Assembly: GCA_014376435.1 (NCBI GenBank)
Contig: JACMRL010000039.1
Span: 18,162-82,161, forward strand
Origin: Bdellovibrio sp.
Lineage (GTDB): Bacteria; Bdellovibrionota; Bdellovibrionia; Bdellovibrionales; Bdellovibrionaceae
Length of the DNA: 64,000 nt
Direction: 5' to 3'
Part shown: positions 41,555 through 50,675 of the stretch, piece after piece
How the letters are laid out: each line of letters opens with the position of its first letter
Numbering within the stretch: the stretch's first letter is position 1
Notes under the pieces: model-generated
What the model saw: the letters and a program-made list of their open reading frames with translations, nothing else
Told to the model about the DNA's origin: nothing
Database searches by the model: none
Position numbers and translations under genes: made by a program

Positions 41555-42559
41555 TTAACAAAAAATTGTTTCGGCGATCTGCAATCCGTTAAGGGCTGCC
41601 CCTTTTTTAAGATTGTCAGATACAACCCACATTAACCAACGCTTTTTATTATGAAGATCTTGATGGATGCGGCCAACAAAAACGGGTTCTTCGCCAGAAA
41701 TTTCTAACGGAGTTGGGTAATCTTCGGTAAAGATCGCCAAACCTTCGAAACTGCCCATGGCATTGATCAATTCTTCTTTGGTAACTTCTTTTTTCAACGT
41801 GACCCATACCGCTTCAGAATGTGAATTCAATGCTGGAATTCGAACGGTGAACGCGGACACTTTTAAATCGGGAGCCGCTAAAATTTTTACGCTTTCGTTC
41901 ATGATTTTAGTTTCTTCTGAACAAAAGCCGTCCTCTGTAAAACCACCGATTTGTGGAATACAGTTAAATAGAATTTGTTTTGGGAAAATTTTTGCCGCGT
42001 GATCCATCTCTTGGAAGTTTTGTGTTTGATGCAAAAGTTCTTCGTAGCCCGGAAGGCCTGCGCCGCTAACCGCTTGGTAAGTTGCAACTGTTACTTCGTC
42101 GATACCGAAATTATCTAGTAATGGTTTTAAAGCCACCACTAATTGAATCGTTGAACAATTTGGGTTCGCGATGATTTGTGGCTTGGAAAACTCGTTTAAC
42201 AATTTGCCGTTCACTTCTGGAACCATTAGGTGCACGTCTGAATTCATACGGAAGGCGTTAGAGTTATCAATCGCGAAGGCGCCGGCCTTGACCGCTAATG
42301 GAGCCCACTCTTTAGAAATTTCGTCACCCGAAGAAAAGAAAACCATATCTAAGCCGTCGAAGCAGTTTGGTTTTAAAATTTGTACGGGCCATTCTTTTCC
42401 GGCTAGTTCGATTTTCACACCCAGGGAGTTTTGACTGGCGAAAGGGCGAAGCTCAGCGATAGGTTGAGCGTACTCTTCTAAAATATTAATAAATGTTTCG
42501 CCCACCACTCCCGTGGCGCCAACTAATCCGACCTTCAGAGATTTTTTCCAAATTTTCAT
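41555..42559 (-). CDS. asd: aspartate-semialdehyde dehydrogenase
   Basis: A 334-residue Asd that reduces aspartyl phosphate in the pathway to diaminopimelate, lysine and threonine. The NADP loop VGLVGATGVVGETFI is at the start, the catalytic Cys is in IANPNCSTIQL, and SGAGLPGYEELLHQ and the acid/base His (LNSHSEAVWV) follow. It acts directly after LysC, encoded at 20.2 kb. It shares one base with the upstream pssA gene. Confidence 0.97.
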   Translation of the reverse strand: MKIWKKSLKVGLVGATGVVGETFINILEEYAQPIAELRPFASQNSLGVKIELAGKEWPVQILKPNCFDGLDMVFFSSGDEISKEWAPLAVKAGAFAIDNSNAFRMNSDVHLMVPEVNGKLLNEFSKPQIIANPNCSTIQLVVALKPLLDNFGIDEVTVATYQAVSGAGLPGYEELLHQTQNFQEMDHAAKIFPKQILFNCIPQIGGFTEDGFCSEETKIMNESVKILAAPDLKVSAFTVRIPALNSHSEAVWVTLKKEVTKEELINAMGSFEGLAIFTEDYPTPLEISGEEPVFVGRIHQDLHNKKRWLMWVVSDNLKKGAALNGLQIAETIFC

Positions 42560-43389
42560 TAATTCTCGTCCTGCTCTTCTTGCAAATCATGTTCAGCTGT
42601 AGGTTCTGGTGCGTAAACACTGGCTTTGATTTGTCTTTGTTTTTTACCGATACGTAAAACTCCGAAAACGGCGCCTAAAGTTGCGTACGATAAGAATAAT
42701 ACGAACAGCATAACTTCTGGATGTAACGCGACAATTACTAAGATCACAATACCCAGGAGTAAATATTTAAAGGGCAAACGCTCTTTCAAATCTAAATCTT
42801 TGAATGAACGGTATCTGAAATTTGAAACCATCACGATCGCAAGCAAAATCACCATTCCTAGTAACAGAAGACCGCGCCACTCCATGGGGTCCCAGCCTAA
42901 ATCATTAAATGCCATAAATGACGAGGCCACGATACCGGCCGCCATTGGAATTGGTAAACCTTGAAAAAAGTTTTTCTCTACGACTCCGACTTGCACATTG
43001 AAACGCGCTAAACGCAAAGCTCCGCAAGCAGCAAATAAAAATGCAGCCATCATGCCGACGCGTCCAAAAGGTTGCAATACCCACAGGTACATTAACATTG
43101 CAGGAGCTACGCCAAAGCTGACTAGGTCACAAAGTGAATCGTACTCAGCACCAAACTTACTAGTGGCATGAGTTAGACGTGCTAGACGCCCATCAAGTAA
43201 ATCAAAAATAGCCGCAATCACGATGGCGATGGCGGCTGATTTAAATTCTCCTTGAATTGAAAAAATCAGTGAGTAGAAACCGCAAAATAAATTTGCTGTG
43301 GTCATTAAATTAGGAAGAACGTAAATATACATTCCTAATTTTTTGCCAGATTTTGAATAACCTTCTGCAGGTTCGTTAGAATCAGCCAT
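42559..43389 (-). CDS. pssA: CDP-diacylglycerol--serine O-phosphatidyltransferase
   Basis: A 276-residue membrane enzyme that makes phosphatidylserine, the precursor of phosphatidylethanolamine. The CDP-alcohol phosphotransferase motif is complete: D66-G67-x2-A70-R71-x8-G80-x3-D84-x3-D88. About seven or eight membrane helices fill the rest, and a charged tail (EHDLQEEQDEN) ends the protein. It lies between a lipid-kinase-like gene and asd on one strand. Confidence 0.96.
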   Translation of the reverse strand: MADSNEPAEGYSKSGKKLGMYIYVLPNLMTTANLFCGFYSLIFSIQGEFKSAAIAIVIAAIFDLLDGRLARLTHATSKFGAEYDSLCDLVSFGVAPAMLMYLWVLQPFGRVGMMAAFLFAACGALRLARFNVQVGVVEKNFFQGLPIPMAAGIVASSFMAFNDLGWDPMEWRGLLLLGMVILLAIVMVSNFRYRSFKDLDLKERLPFKYLLLGIVILVIVALHPEVMLFVLFLSYATLGAVFGVLRIGKKQRQIKASVYAPEPTAEHDLQEEQDEN

Positions 43390-43407
43390 GGGACCTCTTT
43401 GTTAAAA

Positions 43408-44076
43408 CTATAATGGCGGAAAAAAAGAATAAAAACCAAAGAAATAAAAAAGAATCGAAAGCCCAACGCTGCTAAGCACAGGCATCGTGAAGTTATCATC
43501 TAATTTAGCCAGAGGAATTAGCTCCGAAACGGCGCCAACCATGCCCGCTAACAAGCTGGCGATTATTAAATGCTGCGTAATATGATTGTAAGATAAGAAA
43601 AAATAACAAACCGTCGCACAAACTACGAATGCCGCCATAAAACCTTGGACTGACTTGTGACCAAAAATTTTATCTTTACCGTATTTGATTCCGATGTAGC
43701 TTGCTAATGGATCGGCGAAGGCTAAAAATAAAAGACTGATCGAAACAATACCGCGATTAAAAATAAGTGCGATTAAAATTACACCCGTTAAAAGATAAGT
43801 TGTTCCCGCTAAACGGTTTAATTCACTACTGCGCATGATCGGGCGAAACATTTGAGTTAAATTTTTATTAACTAGTTTATTATTTTGGCGAATGATGTCG
43901 ACCGGAACAAACATCACCCACAATAATCCAAGTATGGTCATTGCTAGCCAGTAAGGCAGGAAAATCCAACCTGTAAAAATCGCAAATACGCCAGCCATAT
44001 GCCAAACTTTACGCGCAACATGAAGGTCTGATCTATTTTTGAATCCGCTATGCGTTACATTGGTTTCTGTCATCAC
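43408..44076 (-). CDS. CTP-dependent lipid/polyprenol kinase-like membrane protein
   Basis: A 222-residue membrane protein of the SEC59/VTE5/DGK1 group. The signature loop is FADPLASYIGIKYGKDKIFGHKSVQGF, with the early histidine in ARKVWHMAG. Known members phosphorylate dolichol, phytol or diacylglycerol with CTP. With pssA next door, a role in phosphatidate supply is likely, but the substrate cannot be told from the sequence. About seven helices are visible. Confidence 0.8.
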   Translation of the reverse strand: MMTETNVTHSGFKNRSDLHVARKVWHMAGVFAIFTGWIFLPYWLAMTILGLLWVMFVPVDIIRQNNKLVNKNLTQMFRPIMRSSELNRLAGTTYLLTGVILIALIFNRGIVSISLLFLAFADPLASYIGIKYGKDKIFGHKSVQGFMAAFVVCATVCYFFLSYNHITQHLIIASLLAGMVGAVSELIPLAKLDDNFTMPVLSSVGLSILFYFFGFYSFFPPL

Positions 44077-44142
44077 AGCAGGTGAACTTATGGAATGCGC
44101 CCTAGTGTGTCTATTGAATTCACCAGAAATTACTGCTTTGAG

Positions 44143-44643
44143 TTAAGATCCTGATAATATTTCAAGCGTTTGGACCTTTTTGTGCCCATCTTTTAGGACT
44201 GACTCTATCAGTAGGATATTGGTGCCTTTACTTAGCTGAATAAAATCTGTTCGATAATTTTTTGCACTCATTTTAAAAATCTGCGCTTTAAAACCATTTG
44301 TAACATTGGTCATTGCGATCGAACTGATTAATTTGAATTCTTCGCAAATAGTTAAACTTAACATAACCAGTTGATCATTTGTGCTTTTTTGAATTTTTTT
44401 ATTTGCGTCTTCGCAATTTAAACTAACGTTCATCACGGCGCTTTTATTTTCCGCACTGGATGCCGGCTGACGTTTACTTTCAAAAGCTTTTTCCAGCACC
44501 TGTGGATTTGCTCTGATCATTTCAGCGGGGTTATGAGCGGCAGGCTGATCGGTCTCAGTATCCGCAATGCTAAATACGGTCGCCGTTGATAAGGCGAAGA
44601 AAAAAATCATGACATATTTGTTATCGAAAAAAAACTTTTTCAT
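44143..44643 (-). CDS. exported protein with C-terminal Ig-like segment, function unknown
   Basis: A 166-residue protein with an N-terminal signal anchor (VMIFFFALSTATVFSIA). The C-terminal half (NGFKAQIFKMSAKNYRTDFIQLSKGTNILLIESVLKDGHKKVQTLEI) has the strand pattern of a small Ig-like fold. Two cysteines (LNCEDAN and TICEEF) could pair. It stands alone after a 67-nt gap. I recall similar conserved hypothetical proteins only from Bdellovibrionota, which is not a firm assignment. Confidence 0.7.
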   Translation of the reverse strand: MKKFFFDNKYVMIFFFALSTATVFSIADTETDQPAAHNPAEMIRANPQVLEKAFESKRQPASSAENKSAVMNVSLNCEDANKKIQKSTNDQLVMLSLTICEEFKLISSIAMTNVTNGFKAQIFKMSAKNYRTDFIQLSKGTNILLIESVLKDGHKKVQTLEILSGS

Positions 44644-44843
44644 TATCTTGTTTTCGGTGTTTTTGAGGGCAACATGTAGTTAGTTGTGCGCGCTATTTTG
44701 ATACGTTTCACTCTGGTACACTCGTTGTCGATCGAATTGACAACTGACCAGCGCTAGAAATTTTAAATACTCCAGCTGGGATCTGAAGAGTTTTTACCTG
44801 GCGCTAAATTTGATAGATAGAACGTAGAACCCAGGAGGTCCAT
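44644..44843 (+). promoter_or_regulatory. divergent intergenic region with GCGCTA and GTTGTC repeats
   Basis: This 200-bp gap separates two divergent genes. It holds an inverted repeat GTTGTC-N9-GACAAC at about 44728-44748, with a TTGACA box in its right arm. Two GCGCTA-rich copies (CAGCGCTAGAAATTTT and TGGCGCTAAATTTG) lie about 55 bp apart nearer the HTH gene. A clear -10 at normal spacing is lacking. These are candidate regulator sites, possibly for the HTH protein itself. Confidence 0.35.
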
Positions 44844-45380
44844 GTGGCTGCTTTGACTTTGCGAGATGCCTTAACTGAAGAATTAGCTGTACGTGCTGCC
44901 CAAGATCCCGCATATTCGCTAAGAAAATTTGCCGCAGAAATCGAAATCTCTCCGGCCCAGCTTTCTAAAGTCTTATCTGGCAAAGCAAATTTGTCGGTTG
45001 AAACCATCGCCAAAATTTCTACTATCTTAAAATGGCCCGATTACTTAACGAACCACGCCATTACCCAAGCTGCGCCCGCGAAAGCTTTGACTAAAATTTC
45101 TATTTTGAAAAAGAAAAACCAAATTGTTTCAATTTCAGATATTGAAAAAGAAAGCGTTTTAGTTGCCACGCAATCTTACCACACCGCTATACTAGATATG
45201 ACTCAGTTAAAAAACTTTGTTCCAGATACCAAACGAATTGCCGATAAACTTCAAATTGAAGTCTCTGTAGCACAAGAAGCAATTCACCGTTTGATTGATT
45301 TGAAATATTTAAAAATTAACGTAAATGGATCTTGGGAAGACACGACTCGCCCAGTGGCGAATCGTAAAATGACTGAATAA
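44844..45380 (+). CDS. short TIGR02147-like HTH regulator
   Basis: A 178-residue regulator starting with GTG (SD AGGAGG, 5 nt upstream). The N-terminal domain (SLRKFAAEIEISPAQLSKVLSGKANLSVETIAKISTILK) is the HTH of the TIGR02147 family, common in Bdellovibrio. A helical C-terminal part (SVAQEAIHRLIDLKYLKIN) resembles a second winged-helix unit. Full family members have about 270 residues; this one lacks roughly 90. Its stop abuts the convergent exbD-like gene. Targets unknown. Confidence 0.75.
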   Translation: MAALTLRDALTEELAVRAAQDPAYSLRKFAAEIEISPAQLSKVLSGKANLSVETIAKISTILKWPDYLTNHAITQAAPAKALTKISILKKKNQIVSISDIEKESVLVATQSYHTAILDMTQLKNFVPDTKRIADKLQIEVSVAQEAIHRLIDLKYLKINVNGSWEDTTRPVANRKMTE

Positions 45381-45785
45381 TTATTTTTTATCGATGCTGA
45401 TGGCGAATTTTTTTACGCCGGCGCCTTTAACGATATCTAAAACTGAAACCACTCGACCGTGCGGCACATCTTTGTCGGCCGCAATAATCGCCTGAATGTC
45501 TGGATTTTTTTTCACTTCTTCCAGTGCCGTACTTTGCACATCTTGATCTTCGACCGGTTTACCGTCCAGGTTCAATTTTCCGTCGCTGCTGATTGTGATA
45601 TTTAATTTGCTTGGCGTCGTCGCTTCTCCAGAAGCGGCTTTCGGCAAGTTTACATTGATCGATGGTTTCATAATCATCGGGGCCGTTACCATAAAGATAA
45701 TCAATACAACCAAGATGACATCAACCAGCGGAACAACGTTAATTTCTGCTAAAACGTCATCGCCAGAATCTGCTTTGAAAGCCAT
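45381..45785 (-). CDS. ExbD/TolR-family transport energiser
   Basis: A 134-residue protein with one N-terminal membrane helix containing the conserved Asp (VPLVDVILVVLIIFMVTAP) and a periplasmic domain (QAIIAADKDVPHGRVVSVLDIVKGAGV) typical of ExbD/TolR. It works with the ExbB/TolQ protein encoded 2 nt upstream to use proton flow for outer-membrane work. Tol-Pal or TonB identity cannot be decided because neither tolA nor tonB is in the window. Confidence 0.92.
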   Translation of the reverse strand: MAFKADSGDDVLAEINVVPLVDVILVVLIIFMVTAPMIMKPSINVNLPKAASGEATTPSKLNITISSDGKLNLDGKPVEDQDVQSTALEEVKKNPDIQAIIAADKDVPHGRVVSVLDIVKGAGVKKFAISIDKK

Positions 45786-45787
45786 TA

Positions 45788-46417
45788 TTAAAGACCTTTC
45801 TTTTTCGCGTAAGCGATACCCAATTCTTTTACGCTATCTAAACTGCCTAAGATGCCTTTTACTTTACGAATAAAATAGTTATAAAAAATACCGGCTGGAA
45901 TCGCCACAAACAAACCCGCAGCGGTTGCTACTAAGGCTACAGAAATGCCCGCCATCACGGTTTGTTGCCCGGCATCTGATGCTTGCGCCAAATCATTAAA
46001 CGCTTTCATGATACCTAATACCGTTCCTAAAAGACCGATGAACGGCGCATTCGACGCAATCGTCGCTAACACCGCTAAATATTTTTCTAAATCAGGGCGC
46101 TCGATTAAAACGTAAGTATTAAAAACTTCTTCGAAACCACTTAAGCCAGTTTCTTTTAAGTGCTTCATACCTTGGCTAGCTGCACGACCCTCTAATGAGG
46201 ACGGATCTTTAGCGATATCTTCGAAGTCTTGTAAACTGTTTGTTTGTAAAGCCATCTTAATCCGTTGTCTGACACGAATGCTCTCTTGTGAGATTTTTTT
46301 TAACGTCATAAAACGTTCGAAAATCATTCCAATCGATAATACGCTCATGATAACGAGTACGATTAAAACTACTTGATCCGCATAATGAGCAATTGCAAAA
46401 ATTTTTTCAGCAAACAT
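45788..46417 (-). CDS. MotA/TolQ/ExbB-family proton channel protein
   Basis: A 209-residue inner-membrane protein with three helices; the C-terminal two (ATIASNAPFIGLLGTVLGIMKAF; VAGISVALVATAAGLFVAIPAGIFYNYF) are the family channel helices. It forms the pentameric channel around the ExbD-like protein encoded next. It is the first gene of this two-gene operon, divergent from the sulfatase-like gene. Confidence 0.93.
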   Translation of the reverse strand: MFAEKIFAIAHYADQVVLIVLVIMSVLSIGMIFERFMTLKKISQESIRVRQRIKMALQTNSLQDFEDIAKDPSSLEGRAASQGMKHLKETGLSGFEEVFNTYVLIERPDLEKYLAVLATIASNAPFIGLLGTVLGIMKAFNDLAQASDAGQQTVMAGISVALVATAAGLFVAIPAGIFYNYFIRKVKGILGSLDSVKELGIAYAKKKGL

Positions 46418-46507
46418 CCCAGGTCCCCTTTACTTTCGACGAAGTTTCTAACATTATCAATTTTGTTAATGGAACCGTCAAAACTGTCTTTCGATAAGGT
46501 CTGGAAA

Positions 46508-48037
46508 ATGAAGTTATTTTATTTTTGCTGCTGCTTAGCAGGACTTTTGTCTTTCATCTTCTCCGTCACCGGCTGTCAGACCGAGAAAAAACCTTCGATT
46601 TTAATCATCGCCATCGACCGCCTTTCGTTTAATTCTTTTGCGTGCAGTGATGATAAATCCGTAACTAATTCAGGCCTAAGCGTGCTTTGCCGCGAAGCTT
46701 TGCGTTTTACTCATGCTTACACAACATCAACTCAATCGGCGGCGGCCGTAGGTTCTTTGTTAACGGGATTATATCCTTACCAGCATCAGTTACACCGCAG
46801 CTTTAATCGAATTGATTATAAAACAACTCAACTGCAAACCTTAGCCGGGCAAAACGGCTACCGCACAGCTTTTTGGTCGGGCGGCCCCAGTATTTTAAAA
46901 AAAACTGGGCTGTCTAAAGATTTTGAAGTTTTCGATGATTCTTCATTTCTAGAAAAGAAAAATTATTTTTCAAATTTAAAATATCAAACAGATTTATTTT
47001 TGAATTGGAGTTTAGAAAGCAAACTTCCTTACTTCGCGACAATCTATAATTCAGAACTCGAAAATTTGAACGAGGGTGAAAGCGAAATTTCTAGTTTTGA
47101 AAAAATCGATGAAACCCTAGCGCACTTTTTTGACGAACTTAAAAAAAATAATTTGTGGGAAAATAATTACATCGTCGTGACGGGTCTGCAAGGCCAGTCG
47201 ATTTACAGTCGTTTGCGTGAAACCCCTTTTTCAAATTTACACTCTGAAAACACCCATGTTTTATTATTTGTAAAACCACCTCGGCAAAAAGGTGATGAAG
47301 GAGTTAATTGGAAAATCGATAGCGCAATGACCTTGGCAGACCTAGGATATAGCTTAATGAAAACGATTGCTCCGGATTTTCAGAATCCAATCGATTTACA
47401 ATTTCCAGTGTGGGATTTTTCTCAACTCTGGTTACCCGGTGATGGCACATCAGAGACATTTAATCTAAATGAAAGTCGCCATTTAATTTTAGAATCTGCC
47501 AATACGTGGAAGTCACACATTGAAGCCCGATTCGCTGTTCTTTATAAAAATTTAATCTATTTAGAGGATTCTAAAGACGAAGTTTACAACGTTTTAACCG
47601 ACGGTTTGGAAACCATTGATCTATCAGCTTCGCAAAAAGAATTTATGGCCGATAACCAAAAAGAACTTTCGTTAGTCAGAGCCCAAAAAAATTTATTGAA
47701 ATGGACCGACTTTCGAACCGCGCAGTATGATGCGGTCTTAGCAAACCGTGAGTATTGGTCAAAACCAAATGCCCGAATTGGCGTCTTAGAAAGCGAATTA
47801 AAAAATTCTGACAAAAAAGCCATCGCTAAAAATCCACTTTCGGTTATCGCAGTGCAAACATTACTAAATAAAGATAAAAATATTGAAGCAAAACTTAAAA
47901 TCAGTGCAGCTGAAAAAGAAGCGCTGTTTAGCGAAGCGCGCCGGCAGTCGCTCAACTTATCACTAGAAAATATTTGGGGAATTTGGTCGGCAGATAAAGA
48001 ATGGCTTCAGTCAGATTTTATCAAAGAGTACCAATAA
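46508..48037 (+). CDS. sulfatase-fold lipoprotein
   Basis: A 509-residue alkaline-phosphatase-superfamily protein with a lipobox (SVTGC, lipidated Cys23). The first metal ligand is D37 in ILIIAIDRLSF, and the typical SLLTGLYPYQHQLH follows. The catalytic Cys/Ser-x-P-S/A-R motif of sulfatases is absent; TSTQSAAAVGSLLTG stands there, so it may be a phospho-transferring or inactive member. I placed the start at ATG 46508 because the signal peptide begins there; the frame is open upstream into the exbB-like gene. Its last 31 bases overlap the convergent PP2C-like gene. Confidence 0.78.
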   Translation: MKLFYFCCCLAGLLSFIFSVTGCQTEKKPSILIIAIDRLSFNSFACSDDKSVTNSGLSVLCREALRFTHAYTTSTQSAAAVGSLLTGLYPYQHQLHRSFNRIDYKTTQLQTLAGQNGYRTAFWSGGPSILKKTGLSKDFEVFDDSSFLEKKNYFSNLKYQTDLFLNWSLESKLPYFATIYNSELENLNEGESEISSFEKIDETLAHFFDELKKNNLWENNYIVVTGLQGQSIYSRLRETPFSNLHSENTHVLLFVKPPRQKGDEGVNWKIDSAMTLADLGYSLMKTIAPDFQNPIDLQFPVWDFSQLWLPGDGTSETFNLNESRHLILESANTWKSHIEARFAVLYKNLIYLEDSKDEVYNVLTDGLETIDLSASQKEFMADNQKELSLVRAQKNLLKWTDFRTAQYDAVLANREYWSKPNARIGVLESELKNSDKKAIAKNPLSVIAVQTLLNKDKNIEAKLKISAAEKEALFSEARRQSLNLSLENIWGIWSADKEWLQSDFIKEYQ

Positions 48038-48645
48038 GTCGCGTCGTTATCTTTTGTTTCAATTTTAACTTGAGATCTTTGGGTATCTGTTACGTTCAGT
48101 TCCCCGTTAAATGAAGAATACAGTAGCAGCTGCAACTTTTTTTCAAAAACTAATGAACCAGACTGTATTTCAATTTCTTTTTCAATCCCAATCAGTTGCA
48201 CCGGCAACAAAGTTTCTGAATCTAGGTCTGACCCACTTTCATAAAGGGTGCTGACTTTTTCTTTTTGAATTTTTTTAAGACCAAAACGTCCTACACTTGA
48301 CCACGCTAATTCATTTTTTAATTGAAAAAATATAGTAGCTTCAAAACCTACGTTAAATTCGGTAGCATTTTCAGATTTATAAAAGTAATCGTGCGCCAAT
48401 AGCAAAGCAATGCGTGTCTTGTTAGCTAAACTAGTTAGATTTTCATGAAAATCAAATGGCGAAGTAACATCGATATCAGCTTGGGCCGACGATAAATAAT
48501 GTGAAATCTCGTCGATGACTTTTTGATTATAATCTTGAGAACCCCAAGGCCGTAAAAAAATCGTCAACTGATTATCTAATAGTTGATAGACTTGCGTAGC
48601 CGGCAATTTAATTTTTGTTTGCTGCGTACGAGTTAAAATATTCAC
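48007..48645 (-). CDS. PP2C-shaped protein lacking metal ligands (putative pseudophosphatase)
   Basis: A 212-residue protein whose later part follows the PP2C layout: FEATIFFQLKNELAWSSVGRFGLKKI in place of the family's G-x-T-x...VGDSRAYL, a central QLIGIE, then LQLLLYSSFNG where active enzymes have LLCSDGL. The Asp ligands of these motifs are replaced, so if the relation is right it cannot be a normal Ser/Thr phosphatase. Its gene ends the FHA operon and overlaps the preceding gene by one base. The family link is a pattern judgement, not a confident match. Confidence 0.45.
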   Translation of the reverse strand: MNILTRTQQTKIKLPATQVYQLLDNQLTIFLRPWGSQDYNQKVIDEISHYLSSAQADIDVTSPFDFHENLTSLANKTRIALLLAHDYFYKSENATEFNVGFEATIFFQLKNELAWSSVGRFGLKKIQKEKVSTLYESGSDLDSETLLPVQLIGIEKEIEIQSGSLVFEKKLQLLLYSSFNGELNVTDTQRSQVKIETKDNDATYWYSLIKSD

Positions 48646-50675
48646 TACATGGCTCCGTAACGACGTAATTTAATGACCGCTTTTTTATAATACTCACCAT
48701 CATTTATGTCCATATCGATGATTTTTTTCCATTTATCTTTTGCACCCACTTTTCCTTCCGGCGAAGTATCAACCATGCCATAGCTTTCATCGATAATGGC
48801 TTCTTGATAGAGGATTTGCATGCGCTGTTTTAATTCATGGGTATTCGCTTCAATTTTATCTTTAATTTTTTGATTTTCTGGATCGTAAATTAAAGATTCA
48901 CGCAAAGTAAGAATGGCCTGCTTTAATTTGCCTTCTTGAAAAAAAGTATCAGCTTCGGTGATTCCTTTTTGTGATTTTTCAGAAACCTTCTTTTCGATAT
49001 AGGCAATACGCGAACGCGCCTTGGCCTTTACCTTATTTGGATCTGGCAAACTTGAATTTTCGACATCTTTGTATAACTTCATCGCCTTAAATGCATAACC
49101 AGCCGCTTGGGTTTTTTCTGCCTTGGCATAAAGATCTTTTAATTCACCAACTCGCGTACTAAGATTTTTTGCTTCAATTTCCTTGATGCGACGATCAGAC
49201 ACAATCTTCTCGGCCGCAGAACTTAATCTAATATAATCAATGTGGGTTGCATCGATTAATGAAATGGGCCCTAAGCAATCATTCATTTGTTCTGAAGTGA
49301 CTTCCGGAGTTAGTAATTTTTCACATTTTTGAATGATTTCGGCGATTTTTGCGGCGTTCTCCTCTGCGGTTTTGATGGCTTTTTCGTCGTTCAACTTTTG
49401 TGTCATTGTCATTAAACTTTGATCTGCCTCAATCCGGATTCGTTCAGTTTCTTTGTAGGAAATCCCTTTTAATATTTTATCGTTTTTACTTATTTTTTCT
49501 AAAACCAAATCATATTTTTGCTGAGTCAACATTTGTTCAGCTAAAGTGTAATTTTCTTCGACTTCTTTTCTTTGCTGCGCAGTTAGCTGAGAGAAAGGAT
49601 CGTTTGGATTACTGACGAGCGTTTTTACCACTGGCACTGGATTCATGTATTCACTTAGCCCGTACATCGCACCCAGAAATATTAATACGGCAATAGCCAC
49701 CAAGGGTTTATTATTTAGAAATTTTTTCCACGGCGTCAAAACAACGGGTGCCGCGGGCTCTTCGAATGAATAGAATTGGTTAGGGTCTCCGTTTGGTGGC
49801 ATTCCGGTGAATGGTCCATTCCCCTGCTGCATTTGCTCGTAGTTGCCATCCTGATTAATATCCGGAACTTCTACCGGATATTGATTCCCATCTGGCGAAA
49901 CACCTTCTTGATAGTTTTCATCGACATATTCTTCTTCCGCTTGATTAAATTGCATCGGTGGAACTTCAATTTTATCAACTTTGTATTTAAAATTTGGATC
50001 GTGTAACTCAAAGTACATCAAATTATCTAAAACGCTAATTACGTCACCACTTTTTAAAGTTTGCGGGTCCGTAGAAGAAACCGGGGCACCATTTAAAAAA
50101 GTTCCATTTACACTGGCTAAATCTAAAATGGTGTAAACGCCATTCATTTTATGCACTTCAAATTGTCGGCGGCTTACGCGCTGATCAAGAATAATAATCT
50201 GACAAGATGGGTCTCGGCCCGCCGCCCACAAGTCGCCGACTTCTAGGCGCAACATTTCTCGCACTGCGCCCGAAGAATTAACCATTTTAATATATGGAAC
50301 TTGGGGAACGGCTCCAATAACCGTACGTTCATTTTCAATGTACTCGGGAGTTGGGCCAACGCGAGATGGCACATCGGATTCTGGAACATCTAGTAAATTA
50401 AATTCGTAAGGAGGAATTTGAAATGATTGGCCGTGCTCTAAATTTGCTGACTCTACTTTTTGGCCCATTGAAAAAATATCGCCAAAACGTGAAACCGCTT
50501 GTACTTGCCAGTGACCTTCAGAAAATTTTAAACGGAAATGTTCGCGGGAAATACCTTTTTCGGCTTGCAAACGAATATCAGAGCCCTCTTTGCGCCCACC
50601 AATATACTCTACTTCTGGATTCAGTTGAACTTCGCTGATCAGGGCTCCGCGAAGTAAGACTTTCAATCGAGACAT
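48645..50675 (-). CDS. double-FHA membrane protein with periplasmic TPR-like region
   Basis: A 676-residue protein. Two FHA phosphothreonine-binding domains are at the N-terminus: FHA1 about residues 5-95 (GRKEGSDIRL, GISREHFRL) and FHA2 about 135-225 (GRDPSCQIII, VSRRQFEVHK, SVNGTFLNG). An acidic Gln/Pro-rich linker and one membrane helix (PLVAIAVLIFLGAMYGL, about 325-343) follow. The rest is a long helical TPR-like region (ADTFFQEGKLKQAILTLRESL), expected in the periplasm. FHA2 has the best-preserved Arg/Ser/Asn set. It is the fifth gene of the operon and overlaps both neighbours. Confidence 0.85.
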   Translation of the reverse strand: MSRLKVLLRGALISEVQLNPEVEYIGGRKEGSDIRLQAEKGISREHFRLKFSEGHWQVQAVSRFGDIFSMGQKVESANLEHGQSFQIPPYEFNLLDVPESDVPSRVGPTPEYIENERTVIGAVPQVPYIKMVNSSGAVREMLRLEVGDLWAAGRDPSCQIIILDQRVSRRQFEVHKMNGVYTILDLASVNGTFLNGAPVSSTDPQTLKSGDVISVLDNLMYFELHDPNFKYKVDKIEVPPMQFNQAEEEYVDENYQEGVSPDGNQYPVEVPDINQDGNYEQMQQGNGPFTGMPPNGDPNQFYSFEEPAAPVVLTPWKKFLNNKPLVAIAVLIFLGAMYGLSEYMNPVPVVKTLVSNPNDPFSQLTAQQRKEVEENYTLAEQMLTQQKYDLVLEKISKNDKILKGISYKETERIRIEADQSLMTMTQKLNDEKAIKTAEENAAKIAEIIQKCEKLLTPEVTSEQMNDCLGPISLIDATHIDYIRLSSAAEKIVSDRRIKEIEAKNLSTRVGELKDLYAKAEKTQAAGYAFKAMKLYKDVENSSLPDPNKVKAKARSRIAYIEKKVSEKSQKGITEADTFFQEGKLKQAILTLRESLIYDPENQKIKDKIEANTHELKQRMQILYQEAIIDESYGMVDTSPEGKVGAKDKWKKIIDMDINDGEYYKKAVIKLRRYGAM

